This document shows positions 1 through 5,423 of a DNA stretch of 5,549 bases, piece after piece. Within the stretch, counting starts at the first letter, position 1, and every line of letters begins with the position of its first letter. The DNA lies in contig CALASN010000076.1 of NCBI GenBank assembly GCA_937888735.1, positions 1-5,549 of the forward strand, read 5' to 3'. This DNA is from UBA5499 sp002426275 (GTDB lineage: Bacteria > Bacillota > DTU084). The notes beneath the pieces were generated by a model. That model saw nothing but the letters and a program-made list of their open reading frames with translations. It was not told the DNA's origin and did not search any database. The translations under genes were made by a program, and so were the position numbers.

Positions 1-63
1 GCTTGGCACTATCAACCCGCACTCGGGACTTTCACCCGTTAGACTGCGCCATGCCGGGCGCAC
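1..63 (-). mobile_element. 5' end of a group II intron, probably class C (partial, runs off the left edge)
   Basis: Read on the minus strand from 63 downward, the sequence begins GTGCGCCCGGCATGG, continues GCGCAGTCTAACGGGTG, then AAAGTCCCGA. This fits the group II intron 5' consensus GUGYG. It also closely resembles, from memory, the start of the Oceanobacillus iheyensis class C intron (GUGUGCCCGGCAUGG, then GCAGUCUA and a GGGUGAGAGUCCCGA element). The GGG...CCC part forms a small domain I hairpin. A perfect inverted repeat ends 7 nt upstream in the same orientation, which is the usual target of class C introns (downstream of terminator hairpins). Only the first 63 nt are visible, so I cannot see domains II-VI, an encoded reverse transcriptase/maturase or the 3' junction. 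It could be a complete self-splicing retroelement or a remnant. Group II identity is quite sure; the class C assignment rests on similarity and on the insertion site. Confidence 0.87.
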
Positions 64-70
64 CACTAGA

Positions 71-99
71 TAAGGCTTGCTCGAAAACAGCAAGCCTTA
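71..99 (-). terminator. Perfect 11-bp hairpin after the last gene; terminator stem used as intron insertion site
   Basis: TAAGGCTTGCT (71-81) and AGCAAGCCTTA (89-99) are perfect inverse complements around a 7-nt loop. The hairpin begins 5 nt past the stop codon of the 49-residue gene, where an operon terminator is expected. The minus-strand RNA has no U run after the stem: TCTAGTG follows, then the intron boundary. The U tract may have been separated from the stem by the intron and lie in the 3' exon. A further TAGA/TCTA pairing (67-70 with 104-107) could extend the stem beyond a small bulge and would include the stop codon. Confidence 0.75.
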
Positions 100-104
100 C
101 GCAT

Positions 105-254
105 CTACTCCCCTGTCTCTTGCCGCCAGAGCTCTCTGCGCCGCCGCTCAAGGGGTCGGAACGCCAAGCCCCGATTAAACCCTTCCTGCAAACCCCGTTT
201 TCTTCCCCAGAGAAAACCAAATGCAAAGCCAACTGTGAGCCCAAGAAAAATCAT
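105..254 (-). CDS. 49-residue single-helix membrane protein with a glycine-every-fourth-residue zipper
   Basis: The protein starts MIFLGLTVGFAFGFLWGRKRG. One hydrophobic helix (residues about 2-16) is followed by a strongly basic, arginine-rich tail (residues 18-44) and a short acidic end. Glycines stand at 5, 9, 13, 17, 21, 25 and 29, an unbroken (GxxxG)n ladder through the helix and into the tail. In known glycine zippers this pattern drives close helix packing and oligomerisation in membranes. The ATG at 254 overlaps the preceding gene's TGA (ATGA) and has GGGAGG (262-267) 7 nt upstream, so coupled translation is likely. An in-frame start further upstream (449) would give 114 residues, but the added part would lie inside the preceding gene in another frame and has no supporting site. 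I do not recognise a named family. That it is a real gene is well supported; its function is unknown. Confidence 0.82.
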   Translation of the reverse strand: MIFLGLTVGFAFGFLWGRKRGLQEGFNRGLAFRPLERRRRELWRQETGE

Positions 255-835
255 CTTCTTTCCTCCCGCAGCCAACTGGCGACTAAGAAGCAGCCGCCCC
301 AGAACAGGCCCCAAGCAGCCTCTCGCCAGGACAAAGCCAGACTGCTCAAGATGGCAAAGCTTCCCAAAAACAGCGCCGGCGTCCGGCCGTAGAGGCTGGC
401 CCAATTCCCGCCGGAGACGATCCGCTTCTCCTGCGCCCAATCTATGCAATCATCCAAAATGTCTATCCCCAGCATCAGGCTCAAAGCTGCAAGTCCTAAA
501 TCCCAGCCGCCCACCACGACTGCCAGCGCAGATGCCAACATAAACTCCATGCCGCCGGACAGCCGACTCGGCAGCATTGAATTTGGATCCGCAACCATCC
601 CCACGCCGTAAGCCGCGAAAAAGAGAGCCGCACCCCACATGGGAGCCAAACGAATCCCCAGCGCTAGGGCGACCATAGCGTAAACGAGGCCGGCGCCCTG
701 CAAATACCGCCAGCTTGTAACCAGCCCCAAAAATTCGTCTTGCTGCCGATCAATGTAATCGTCAAGCAAGCGGACCGCGATCCCCACCAGGAGCGTGGCC
801 AAGATGGTACTTATGTTAAAGAACCCTGAGCACAT
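251..835 (-). CDS. Polytopic membrane protein with two DDxxD-type motifs (weakly UbiA-like)
   Basis: A 194-residue, strongly hydrophobic protein with about six or seven likely membrane helices (roughly residues 5-24, 45-62, 64-82, 96-110, 112-127, 152-169 and 173-189). Two similar acidic sites occur at the ends of hydrophobic segments: DDYIDRQQD at 25-33 and DDCIDWAQE at 128-136. The first resembles the NDxxDxxxD motif by which UbiA-type prenyltransferases hold Mg-diphosphate. The protein is well short of the usual UbiA length (about 290 residues) and lacks their usual second motif, so I do not assign that activity. Its ATG has an excellent ribosome binding site, GGGAGGTG (843-850), with 7-nt spacing. 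The start lies 20 nt inside the end of the GTPase gene, and its TGA overlaps the next gene's ATG. This points to coupled expression with both neighbours. A lipid-processing enzyme or a scaffold for the GTPase are both possible. Confidence 0.85.
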   Translation of the reverse strand: MCSGFFNISTILATLLVGIAVRLLDDYIDRQQDEFLGLVTSWRYLQGAGLVYAMVALALGIRLAPMWGAALFFAAYGVGMVADPNSMLPSRLSGGMEFMLASALAVVVGGWDLGLAALSLMLGIDILDDCIDWAQEKRIVSGGNWASLYGRTPALFLGSFAILSSLALSWREAAWGLFWGGCFLVASWLREERR

Positions 836-1415
836 ATTGCTTCACCTCCCTGAATCCCTGACCTGTGCGGGCGGAGATCGCCAGCACAGGCAATTGCGAG
901 AAGCTCCTCCGAATCGCCTCACATCCGCTCTGAGAGGCCGCCAAATCCATTTTATTGGCCAGGATCACGTAATTTCCCCGCGTACAGCCCCAACCTGCCA
1001 ATTCTTCCTCTAGGGATCCCATGCTGCCCTGGTCGCTGCCCACAGCCGCCGCATCAATAACGTGCATGACCAGATCCGCATCTTTCAGCAACAACAGGCT
1101 CTCTGCCATGGCCAGACGAATATCTCGCTGCGGGTGGATCCCTTCCACCAGGCCGCAGGTATCCAAAAGCTCGAATTGCCTTTTCCCTTTGCCCACCGCG
1201 CACTCCAACTGCAGAGTCTGAACGGAGGTTGTCTTGTGAGGGGACGGCGAGACCAGATCCCGCGTGGCGACATCCGTCGTCATTTCCAGCTTCACCGTTT
1301 CTCCGGCCGCATACCGGACAAACCGCAATGACTGAAAACCTAAGTAGGCGGCAAAGGAAATGGTGAACGCAGTCTTACCCGCGTTGGGCCTGCCGATCAC
1401 CGCTGTGCGTCTCAA
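816..1415 (-). CDS. Small single-domain TRAFAC (Era/EngA-like) GTP-binding protein
   Basis: A 199-residue GTPase domain with all the expected signatures: G1 P-loop GRPNAGKT at 8-15, G2 threonine in the KTTS stretch (61-64), G3 DTCG at 85-88, G4 NKMD at 154-157 and G5 ISA at 180-182. NKxD gives guanine specificity. It ends directly after the G domain, without the KH domain of Era or the second G domain of EngA/Der, so it is not either of those. HflX lies near spoVK in some Bacillus genomes, but this protein lacks the long HflX N-terminal region. The TTG start at 1415 overlaps the ATPase gene's stop (TTGA). It has GGAGG at 1420-1424 with 4-nt spacing, inside a longer purine-rich stretch, so it is probably coupled to the ATPase. 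No membrane segment is visible. Substrate and partners are unknown; the adjacent AAA+ and membrane proteins are the obvious candidates. Confidence 0.9.
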   Translation of the reverse strand: MRRTAVIGRPNAGKTAFTISFAAYLGFQSLRFVRYAAGETVKLEMTTDVATRDLVSPSPHKTTSVQTLQLECAVGKGKRQFELLDTCGLVEGIHPQRDIRLAMAESLLLLKDADLVMHVIDAAAVGSDQGSMGSLEEELAGWGCTRGNYVILANKMDLAASQSGCEAIRRSFSQLPVLAISARTGQGFREVKQYVLRVL

Positions 1416-2335
1416 AATTCCTCCCCTCCTCCCATGTCTTCTGCCGTAAGGGAAATCAAGTCTTCCCGAGACAGGGACCCAACTTTCATCAACCTTACGG
1501 CTTGCTTTCGAATGGCCTTTTCAATTAGATTTCTCACCAGCCTGGCATTGCCGCAAGTTAACTCTCCGCTGACAGATGCCGCCACCAGCTGTCTGCGAAG
1601 CGCTTTCTGCCCGTCAACTGAAAGCCTATATTGGCGCGCGGCCAACATTTGCTTTGCAATTGTCTCAAGCTGCAACACTGTGTAATCCGGAAATTTAATC
1701 TGAATGGGAAACCGAGAGCGCAGGCCAGGATTCGTAGCCAGAAAGGCTTCCATCTCCTGGTCATAGCCGGCTAAAATCAACAGCAGCTGATCTTTATGAT
1801 CTTCCATTGCTTTCACCAGCGTATCTATGGCTTCTTTGCCGAAATCTTTCTCTCCCCCCCGCGCCAGAGAATAGGCTTCATCTATGAACAAAATTCCTCC
1901 CATGGCCCGGCGGATCTGCTCTCTGGTTTTCTGTGCCGTATGTCCGATATACTCCCCAACCAAATCTGCTCGTTCCACCTCCACCAGATGACCTTTAGGA
2001 AGCACTCCCAGATGATGAAACAATTCTCCTAAAATTCTGGCCACAGTTGTCTTCCCTGTCCCGGGACTGCCTGAAAAAATCATATGCAGGACCAGCGGTT
2101 CCGCCGCAAGTCCCGCTTGCTGTCTCCGCTTCTGCACAGTGATAAAAGCTTCCAGCTCACAGGCTAATTTTTTGACGTTTTCCAGCCCCACCAACGCATT
2201 TAATTGCGCTCTGGCCTGCTTCATGGCCAGAGCCGGAGCCTGCTCTTTGCGGTTGAGAAGCCGCAGCGCTTCTTCAACTCCCAGCTCTCCCTGTTTCACC
2301 TGCGCCAGCAATTCTTCCACAGTTGGCTGTGGCAC
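1412..2335 (-). CDS. spoVK: SpoVK/CbxX-type AAA+ ATPase
   Basis: A single AAA+ module of the CbxX/CfqX/SpoVK family. Numbering from the GTG at 2335 (307 residues), it has a helical N-terminal part (about 1-45), Walker A GSPGTGKT at 89-96, a pore-loop-like GEYIGHT at 127-133, Walker B GGILFIDEAY at 146-155, a sensor 1 region LAGYD at 188-192, the arginine-finger segment NPGLRSRF at 202-209 and a helical lid at the C-terminus. In Bacillus subtilis SpoVK (about 320 residues) takes part in spore maturation; the CbxX relatives remodel Rubisco. I chose the GTG at 2335 because AGGGGTGG (2341-2348) lies 5 nt upstream and the length fits the family. A GTG at 2344 is an alternative. The frame stays open back to 2458, but that extension translates the U tract of the hfq terminator. 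The function is inferred from family and context. Confidence 0.87.
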   Translation of the reverse strand: MPQPTVEELLAQVKQGELGVEEALRLLNRKEQAPALAMKQARAQLNALVGLENVKKLACELEAFITVQKRRQQAGLAAEPLVLHMIFSGSPGTGKTTVARILGELFHHLGVLPKGHLVEVERADLVGEYIGHTAQKTREQIRRAMGGILFIDEAYSLARGGEKDFGKEAIDTLVKAMEDHKDQLLLILAGYDQEMEAFLATNPGLRSRFPIQIKFPDYTVLQLETIAKQMLAARQYRLSVDGQKALRRQLVAASVSGELTCGNARLVRNLIEKAIRKQAVRLMKVGSLSREDLISLTAEDMGGGEEF

Positions 2336-2340
2336 ACAGA

Positions 2341-2348
2341 CCACCCCT
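2341..2348 (-). promoter_or_regulatory. Ribosome binding site that fixes the ATPase start
   Basis: AGGGGTGG on the minus strand lies 5 nt before the GTG at 2335. None of the upstream in-frame TTG/GTG candidates has a comparable purine-rich site at a usable distance. Confidence 0.5.
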
Positions 2349-2366
2349 GATTCTTCAATCTGCTTC

Positions 2367-2395
2367 AGTATACGTAACAGCCCTTTGGGATGTGC
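2367..2395 (-). promoter_or_regulatory. Weak candidate promoter for the ATPase gene (sigma-E-like)
   Basis: The terminator after hfq means the ATPase set needs its own promoter. Between terminator and start, GCACATC (2389-2395) and CGTATACT (2367-2374) lie 14 nt apart. Each matches the B. subtilis sigma-E elements (KMATATT and CATACAnT) with two mismatches. B. subtilis spoVK is a sigma-E-type sporulation gene, which fits. A sigma-A reading (TTGGCA at 2393-2398 with TATACT at 2367-2372) has a 20-nt spacer, which is too long. The predicted leader would be about 25 nt. This is a suggestion only. Confidence 0.25.
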
Positions 2396-2443
2396 CAAAA
2401 GCCCAGGCAAAAATAAAGTCTGAATTATTAAAAAAAGACGGGC

Positions 2444-2473
2444 AAAAAAAAACGGCACTAGTAGTACCGCTTA
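2444..2473 (-). terminator. Rho-independent terminator of the mutS-mutL-miaA-hfq block
   Basis: Directly after the hfq TAA, the minus-strand RNA forms a stem CGGTAC/GTGCCG (2464-2469 with 2453-2458, one G-U pair) with a 5-nt loop, followed by nine U residues (2444-2452). The flanking AAG and UUU let the stem extend further. The tight spacing and long U run make this a convincing terminator. It separates hfq from the ATPase gene set. Confidence 0.9.
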
Positions 2474-2698
2474 AGCTTGAGTTTCCGTTTTCACAGGATG
2501 AGACGGACTTAGAGTAGAGACGGCATGTTTATAGATCATCATTTGTCTGCCGTCGCTTTCTAGAATCACCACGAAATTATCGAACCCTCGAATCCTGCCA
2601 TGTAACTGCACGCCGTTTAGCAAGAAAAGCGTCACCGGGATACCGTCTTTACGAATTTGATTCAGGAAACTATCCTGAAGATTTTGCTGTTGTTTCAT
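2471..2698 (-). CDS. hfq: RNA chaperone Hfq
   Basis: A 75-residue Sm-like protein that forms a hexameric ring, binds small RNAs and A- or U-rich RNA, and affects RNA pairing and stability in the cytoplasm. The N-terminal NLQDSFLNQIRK (6-17) matches the Hfq helix with the RNA-contacting Q8 and the neighbouring D9. The Sm1 region covers about 20-50 (VTLFLLNGVQL, then GFDNFVVIL). The Sm2 signature is YKHAVST at 56-62. The rim has R16-K17, less basic than the arginine patch of the E. coli protein, and the C-terminal tail is short, as in other Gram-positive Hfq proteins. Two ATGs are possible: 2704 lies only 3 nt after GGGAGG (2708-2713), while 2698 lies 9 nt after it, so I prefer 2698. The gene follows miaA, as in many bacteria, but has a candidate promoter of its own and a terminator directly after it. 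Confidence 0.97.
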   Translation of the reverse strand: MKQQQNLQDSFLNQIRKDGIPVTLFLLNGVQLHGRIRGFDNFVVILESDGRQMMIYKHAVSTLSPSHPVKTETQA

Positions 2699-2726
2699 CC
2701 TCATAATCCTCCCAAAGAGCCTTTTT

Positions 2727-2759
2727 ATTATAATTCGACGCTTTGAGATTTCTTCCTGC
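2727..2759 (-). promoter_or_regulatory. Candidate hfq promoter, sigma-H-like with an overlapping TATAAT
   Basis: In the miaA-hfq gap the minus strand has GCAGGAAGA (2751-2759), then 11 nt, then GTCGAATTA (2731-2739). This fits the B. subtilis sigma-H elements RnAGGAwWW and RnnGAATww with one mismatch and the right 11-12 nt spacing. A perfect sigma-A -10, TATAAT (2727-2732), overlaps its end but has no good -35 at 16-18 nt. A start of transcription near 2724 would give a leader of about 25 nt to the hfq ATG. Sequence match only. Confidence 0.5.
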
Positions 2760-2764
2760 TCAGT

Positions 2765-3670
2765 TTATCTGCTTAAAATACAATCCACCGCAGCCTTGAT
2801 TTTAGAGAGCGCCTGCTGGGGACCGAGTTCCGTCAGATTCAGCCAAACCACATCTTCCCGACGAAACCACGTGAGCTGCCGCTTCGCGTAATGCCTGGTA
2901 TTGCGTTTGAGCGTCACAACCGCTTCCTCCAAGGAACAATCTCCTCGGAAATAAGGAAAAAATTCCTTGTAACCTATGGCTTGCCTGGCCGTATGGTTAG
3001 CGTCTATACTCAGCTGGAAGAGCATCCGCGCCTCGTCCAAGAGCCCTTCAGCCAACATCTGGTCAACCCGCTCTTCGATCCGCCGATATAATTCTGCCCG
3101 CTGTCTGGTGAGGCAAAAGACGACGCTGCGGTATCTTTTCTTGCGGGTCATGTGCGCCTGCTGCTGAGAGATGGTGCTGCCTGTGACCAGGTATACTTCC
3201 AGCGCCCGCTCCAGGCGGCGGCGATCATTGAGATGCAAACGGGAAGCGGCCGCCGGATCCACCTGCCGCAATTTGGCCGCGAGATCCAAAGTCGACAGGC
3301 GCGCAAGTTCCCTGCGCACTTGGGGATCCGAGCTTCTTTGTCCGAAAAGATAATCTTCCAACACCGCGCGCACATACAAACCTGTTCCGCCTGACAAAAG
3401 CGGCAGCTTACCACGATTGTGAATGCCGGCGATTGCGGAGAGAGCCAGCCTTTGGTAAGTGGACAGATTGAAGTTTTCCCAAGGCTCCACCAAATCCACC
3501 AGATGATGGGGCACCTCTTCCCGCTCTTTGAGCGAAGGCTTGGCAGTGCCTATATCGAGCTTTTTATAAACTTGCATGGAATCTGCCGATACGATCTCCA
3601 GATCATATTCTTTGGCCAGGGCAAAGCAGACGGCGCTTTTGCCTACGGCCGTCGGCCCCACAATGGCCAA
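2765..3670 (-). CDS. miaA: tRNA dimethylallyltransferase MiaA
   Basis: Transfers the dimethylallyl group from dimethylallyl diphosphate to N6 of A37 in tRNAs reading codons that start with U (i6A37), which steadies codon pairing. Seen from the TTG at 3670 (301 residues): P-loop GPTAVGKS at 5-12, the substrate-binding DSMQVYKKLDIGTAKP near 30-45, GGTGLYVRAVLEDY near 96-109, then the tRNA-binding insertion, QAIGYKEF, and TRHYAKRQLTWFRRE near the C-terminus. The family is usually about 310 residues. The TTG lacks a ribosome binding site and cuts into the first beta strand. The frame is open back to 3697, and an ATT at 3691 with GAGGTG 7 nt upstream would give 308 residues beginning with SDAKPLLAIVGP. 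The gene begins 7 nt after the mutL stop (or overlaps it, if ATT is used), so it is co-transcribed with mutL. Identity is certain; the start is not. Confidence 0.97.
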   Translation of the reverse strand: MAIVGPTAVGKSAVCFALAKEYDLEIVSADSMQVYKKLDIGTAKPSLKEREEVPHHLVDLVEPWENFNLSTYQRLALSAIAGIHNRGKLPLLSGGTGLYVRAVLEDYLFGQRSSDPQVRRELARLSTLDLAAKLRQVDPAAASRLHLNDRRRLERALEVYLVTGSTISQQQAHMTRKKRYRSVVFCLTRQRAELYRRIEERVDQMLAEGLLDEARMLFQLSIDANHTARQAIGYKEFFPYFRGDCSLEEAVVTLKRNTRHYAKRQLTWFRREDVVWLNLTELGPQQALSKIKAAVDCILSR

Positions 3671-3677
3671 AAGAGGC

Positions 3678-5423
3678 TTAGCGTCCGAAATGACGATTCA
3701 CCTCGTCCCAATCCATTCTCAAGATGGTAGGCCTCCCGTGAGGACAAGATCTGGGCACCTGACAGGCGCCTAAATCTTTCAAAATTTGTTCCATGGCCTC
3801 GGGAGATAAGGCGTCTCCCGCTCTCACCGCGCTGTGACAAGCCATGGTGGCCAACACCTTCGCCTTGCGTTGCCACGGAGTGGCCCCTTTGTACTGTGAG
3901 GAAAGCGCCAAGGCGGCAAAATCAGAGAGCACCTCTTCAGGGTCGTTCTTTAGTCCCGTGGGCACGGCGCGCAGCAAAACGCTGCCTCCGCCGAAGTCCT
4001 CCCAGAGAAAGCCCATTTGTGCAAGCTCTTCCGCGATTTGCGACAAGGCTTTGCTCTCCGCGGCGCCTAATTGGATTTGCCGCGGCGCCAAGAGCAGCTG
4101 CGCCGGATGCTTTCTCTCCTGGGCCTGGAGCTGTTCATAACGGACGCGTTCATGGGCGGCATGTTGATCCACAAGATAAAGCCCGTCTTCGCCGACTGCT
4201 ATGATGTACAGGTTCTTAACCTGCCCGATCGCCCTCAGCTCCGGCCAGCCTGCTTCGGACTCGGAAGGCTGGACTCTGGGCGCCGGCGGCTCGACGGCTG
4301 CGTCAGGTTCCTCCCTGGGAGCTATGATGGGCATTGGCTGTTTGTAGACAGACTGCTCTTCCCTGACCGGCGCAGCGAATGAAAACGCCCCGGACCTGTA
4401 TTGCGGCTCGGGAGCAGGTTTCACTTCCAGTCTCTTGGGAGCCGCTTTTTCTAAAGCGCTGCGGAGAGCGTGAACAACCGCCCGATATAGTTCCTGTTCC
4501 TGACGAAAGCGCACTTCTCGTTTGGCGGGATGGACGTTTACGTCCACCAGCTGCGGCTCTAGAAAAATAGTAATAGCGCAAAAAGCGTGCTGTCCCCTGG
4601 GCAGATAGGTATCATAGGCGCGATCCAGAGCGCTGGAAAGCATTTGGCTGGCAATGGGCCGTTGTCCCAGAGCCCAGTACTGATGTTGCCGTGAGCTGCG
4701 CGCTGTCTCGGGATTGCCAGCCAGACCTGTGATCTTGACCCAGCCTTCGTCCCATTCCACAGGCAGGCAGTTTTCCGCTAAGCGAGTATTGAAAAGCCTG
4801 GCCACAACTTCCTTGAGGCTTCCCGTGCCTGTGGTGCTGAACGCTTCTTTGCCGTCTGAAATAAAGGTAAAGCTCACAGCGGGGTTCGCCAAAGCGATGG
4901 CCATCATGGTCTGAGTTACGCGCAGGCTTTCCGTGGCATCGGTTTTGAGAAACTTCGCCCGGGCAGGGGTATTAAAGAACAGATCTCGCACCGTCATGAT
5001 GGTGCCGAAAGGCGCGCCCGCAGGCTCCACTTCCTCCATTTTGCCGCCTTCAATGGCGATCTTGGCAGCTTGCTCGGCGCCTTGCTGTCTAGTGACCAGG
5101 GTGAGGCGAGAGACGGAAGCTATGGAAGGCAATGCTTCCCCCCGAAAGCCCAAAGTAGAGATGGTATCCAAATCCGAGGCGGTGTTGATCTTGCTCGTGC
5201 CGTGACGAGAGAACGCCACCGGCAGCTCCTGAGGAGAAATGCCGGAACCGTTATCCACCACTTTGATCAGTTCTTTGCCTCCCCGGACGATTTCCGTCAC
5301 GATCCTGGTGGCGCCTGCGTCCAGGGAGTTTTCCACCAGCTCTTTGACTACGCTCAGGGGCCGCTCCACAACTTCGCCGGCAGCGATCCGATTGACCACC
5401 TCGTCTGGTAAAACGTGAATCAC
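3678..5423 (-). CDS. mutL: DNA mismatch repair protein MutL (endonuclease type)
   Basis: A GHKL-ATPase that links MutS mismatch recognition to strand incision and excision. Numbered from the GTG at 5423 (581 residues): LPDEVVNRIAAGEVVERP at 5-22, the ATP-binding ELVENSLDAGA at 28-38, DNGSGI at 57-62, GFRGEAL at 92-98, a proline-rich linker at about 335-400, then the C-terminal dimerisation domain. That domain has the metal-binding endonuclease motif DQHA(x)2E(x)4E at 419-430, ACHSAVRAGD at 528-537 and CPHGRPT at 560-566, so this is the nicking MutL of bacteria without MutH. The GTG was chosen because GGAGGAGG (5428-5435) stands in front of it, the family begins just before LPDEV, and it overlaps the mutS stop (GTGA). 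An ATG at 5519 would add 32 residues read from within mutS and is unlikely. The length is slightly below the usual 600-650, mostly because of a short linker. Confidence 0.98.
   Translation of the reverse strand: MIHVLPDEVVNRIAAGEVVERPLSVVKELVENSLDAGATRIVTEIVRGGKELIKVVDNGSGISPQELPVAFSRHGTSKINTASDLDTISTLGFRGEALPSIASVSRLTLVTRQQGAEQAAKIAIEGGKMEEVEPAGAPFGTIMTVRDLFFNTPARAKFLKTDATESLRVTQTMMAIALANPAVSFTFISDGKEAFSTTGTGSLKEVVARLFNTRLAENCLPVEWDEGWVKITGLAGNPETARSSRQHQYWALGQRPIASQMLSSALDRAYDTYLPRGQHAFCAITIFLEPQLVDVNVHPAKREVRFRQEQELYRAVVHALRSALEKAAPKRLEVKPAPEPQYRSGAFSFAAPVREEQSVYKQPMPIIAPREEPDAAVEPPAPRVQPSESEAGWPELRAIGQVKNLYIIAVGEDGLYLVDQHAAHERVRYEQLQAQERKHPAQLLLAPRQIQLGAAESKALSQIAEELAQMGFLWEDFGGGSVLLRAVPTGLKNDPEEVLSDFAALALSSQYKGATPWQRKAKVLATMACHSAVRAGDALSPEAMEQILKDLGACQVPRSCPHGRPTILRMDWDEVNRHFGR
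3699..3704 (-). promoter_or_regulatory. Possible miaA ribosome binding site inside the end of mutL
   Basis: GAGGTG lies 7 nt before the in-frame ATT codon at 3691. It is the only Shine-Dalgarno-like sequence near the miaA start. It also encodes Glu-Val in the MutL C-terminus, so it may be there for coding reasons only. Confidence 0.4.

Noticed and set aside
64..107. Hairpin as an integron attC site or a CRISPR-like repeat
   Set aside because: It is a single, perfectly paired, terminator-like stem without the attC core sites or bulges, and it is not repeated elsewhere in the window.
3..392. Plus-strand open frame of 129 codons at the left end
   Set aside because: It runs antisense through the intron end, the hairpin, the 49-residue gene and the membrane gene; it has no ribosome binding site and a low-complexity, Pro/Lys/Ser-rich product.
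105..449. Longer 114-codon version of the glycine-zipper gene starting at 449
   Set aside because: The extra 65 residues would overlap the membrane gene in another frame, and the internal ATG at 254 has the proper GGGAGG site and the ATGA overlap.
816..1415. GTPase as HflX or Era, both found near related genes in other Firmicutes
   Set aside because: There is no HflX N-terminal domain and no C-terminal KH domain; the protein ends right after the G domain.
2393..2398. TTGGCA as a sigma-A -35 for the ATPase promoter
   Set aside because: The spacing to TATACT (2367-2372) is 20 nt, outside the usual 16-18 nt.
3419..5411. Several plus-strand open frames opposite miaA and mutL
   Set aside because: They are antisense to strongly conserved genes, lack ribosome binding sites and show no recognisable motifs.
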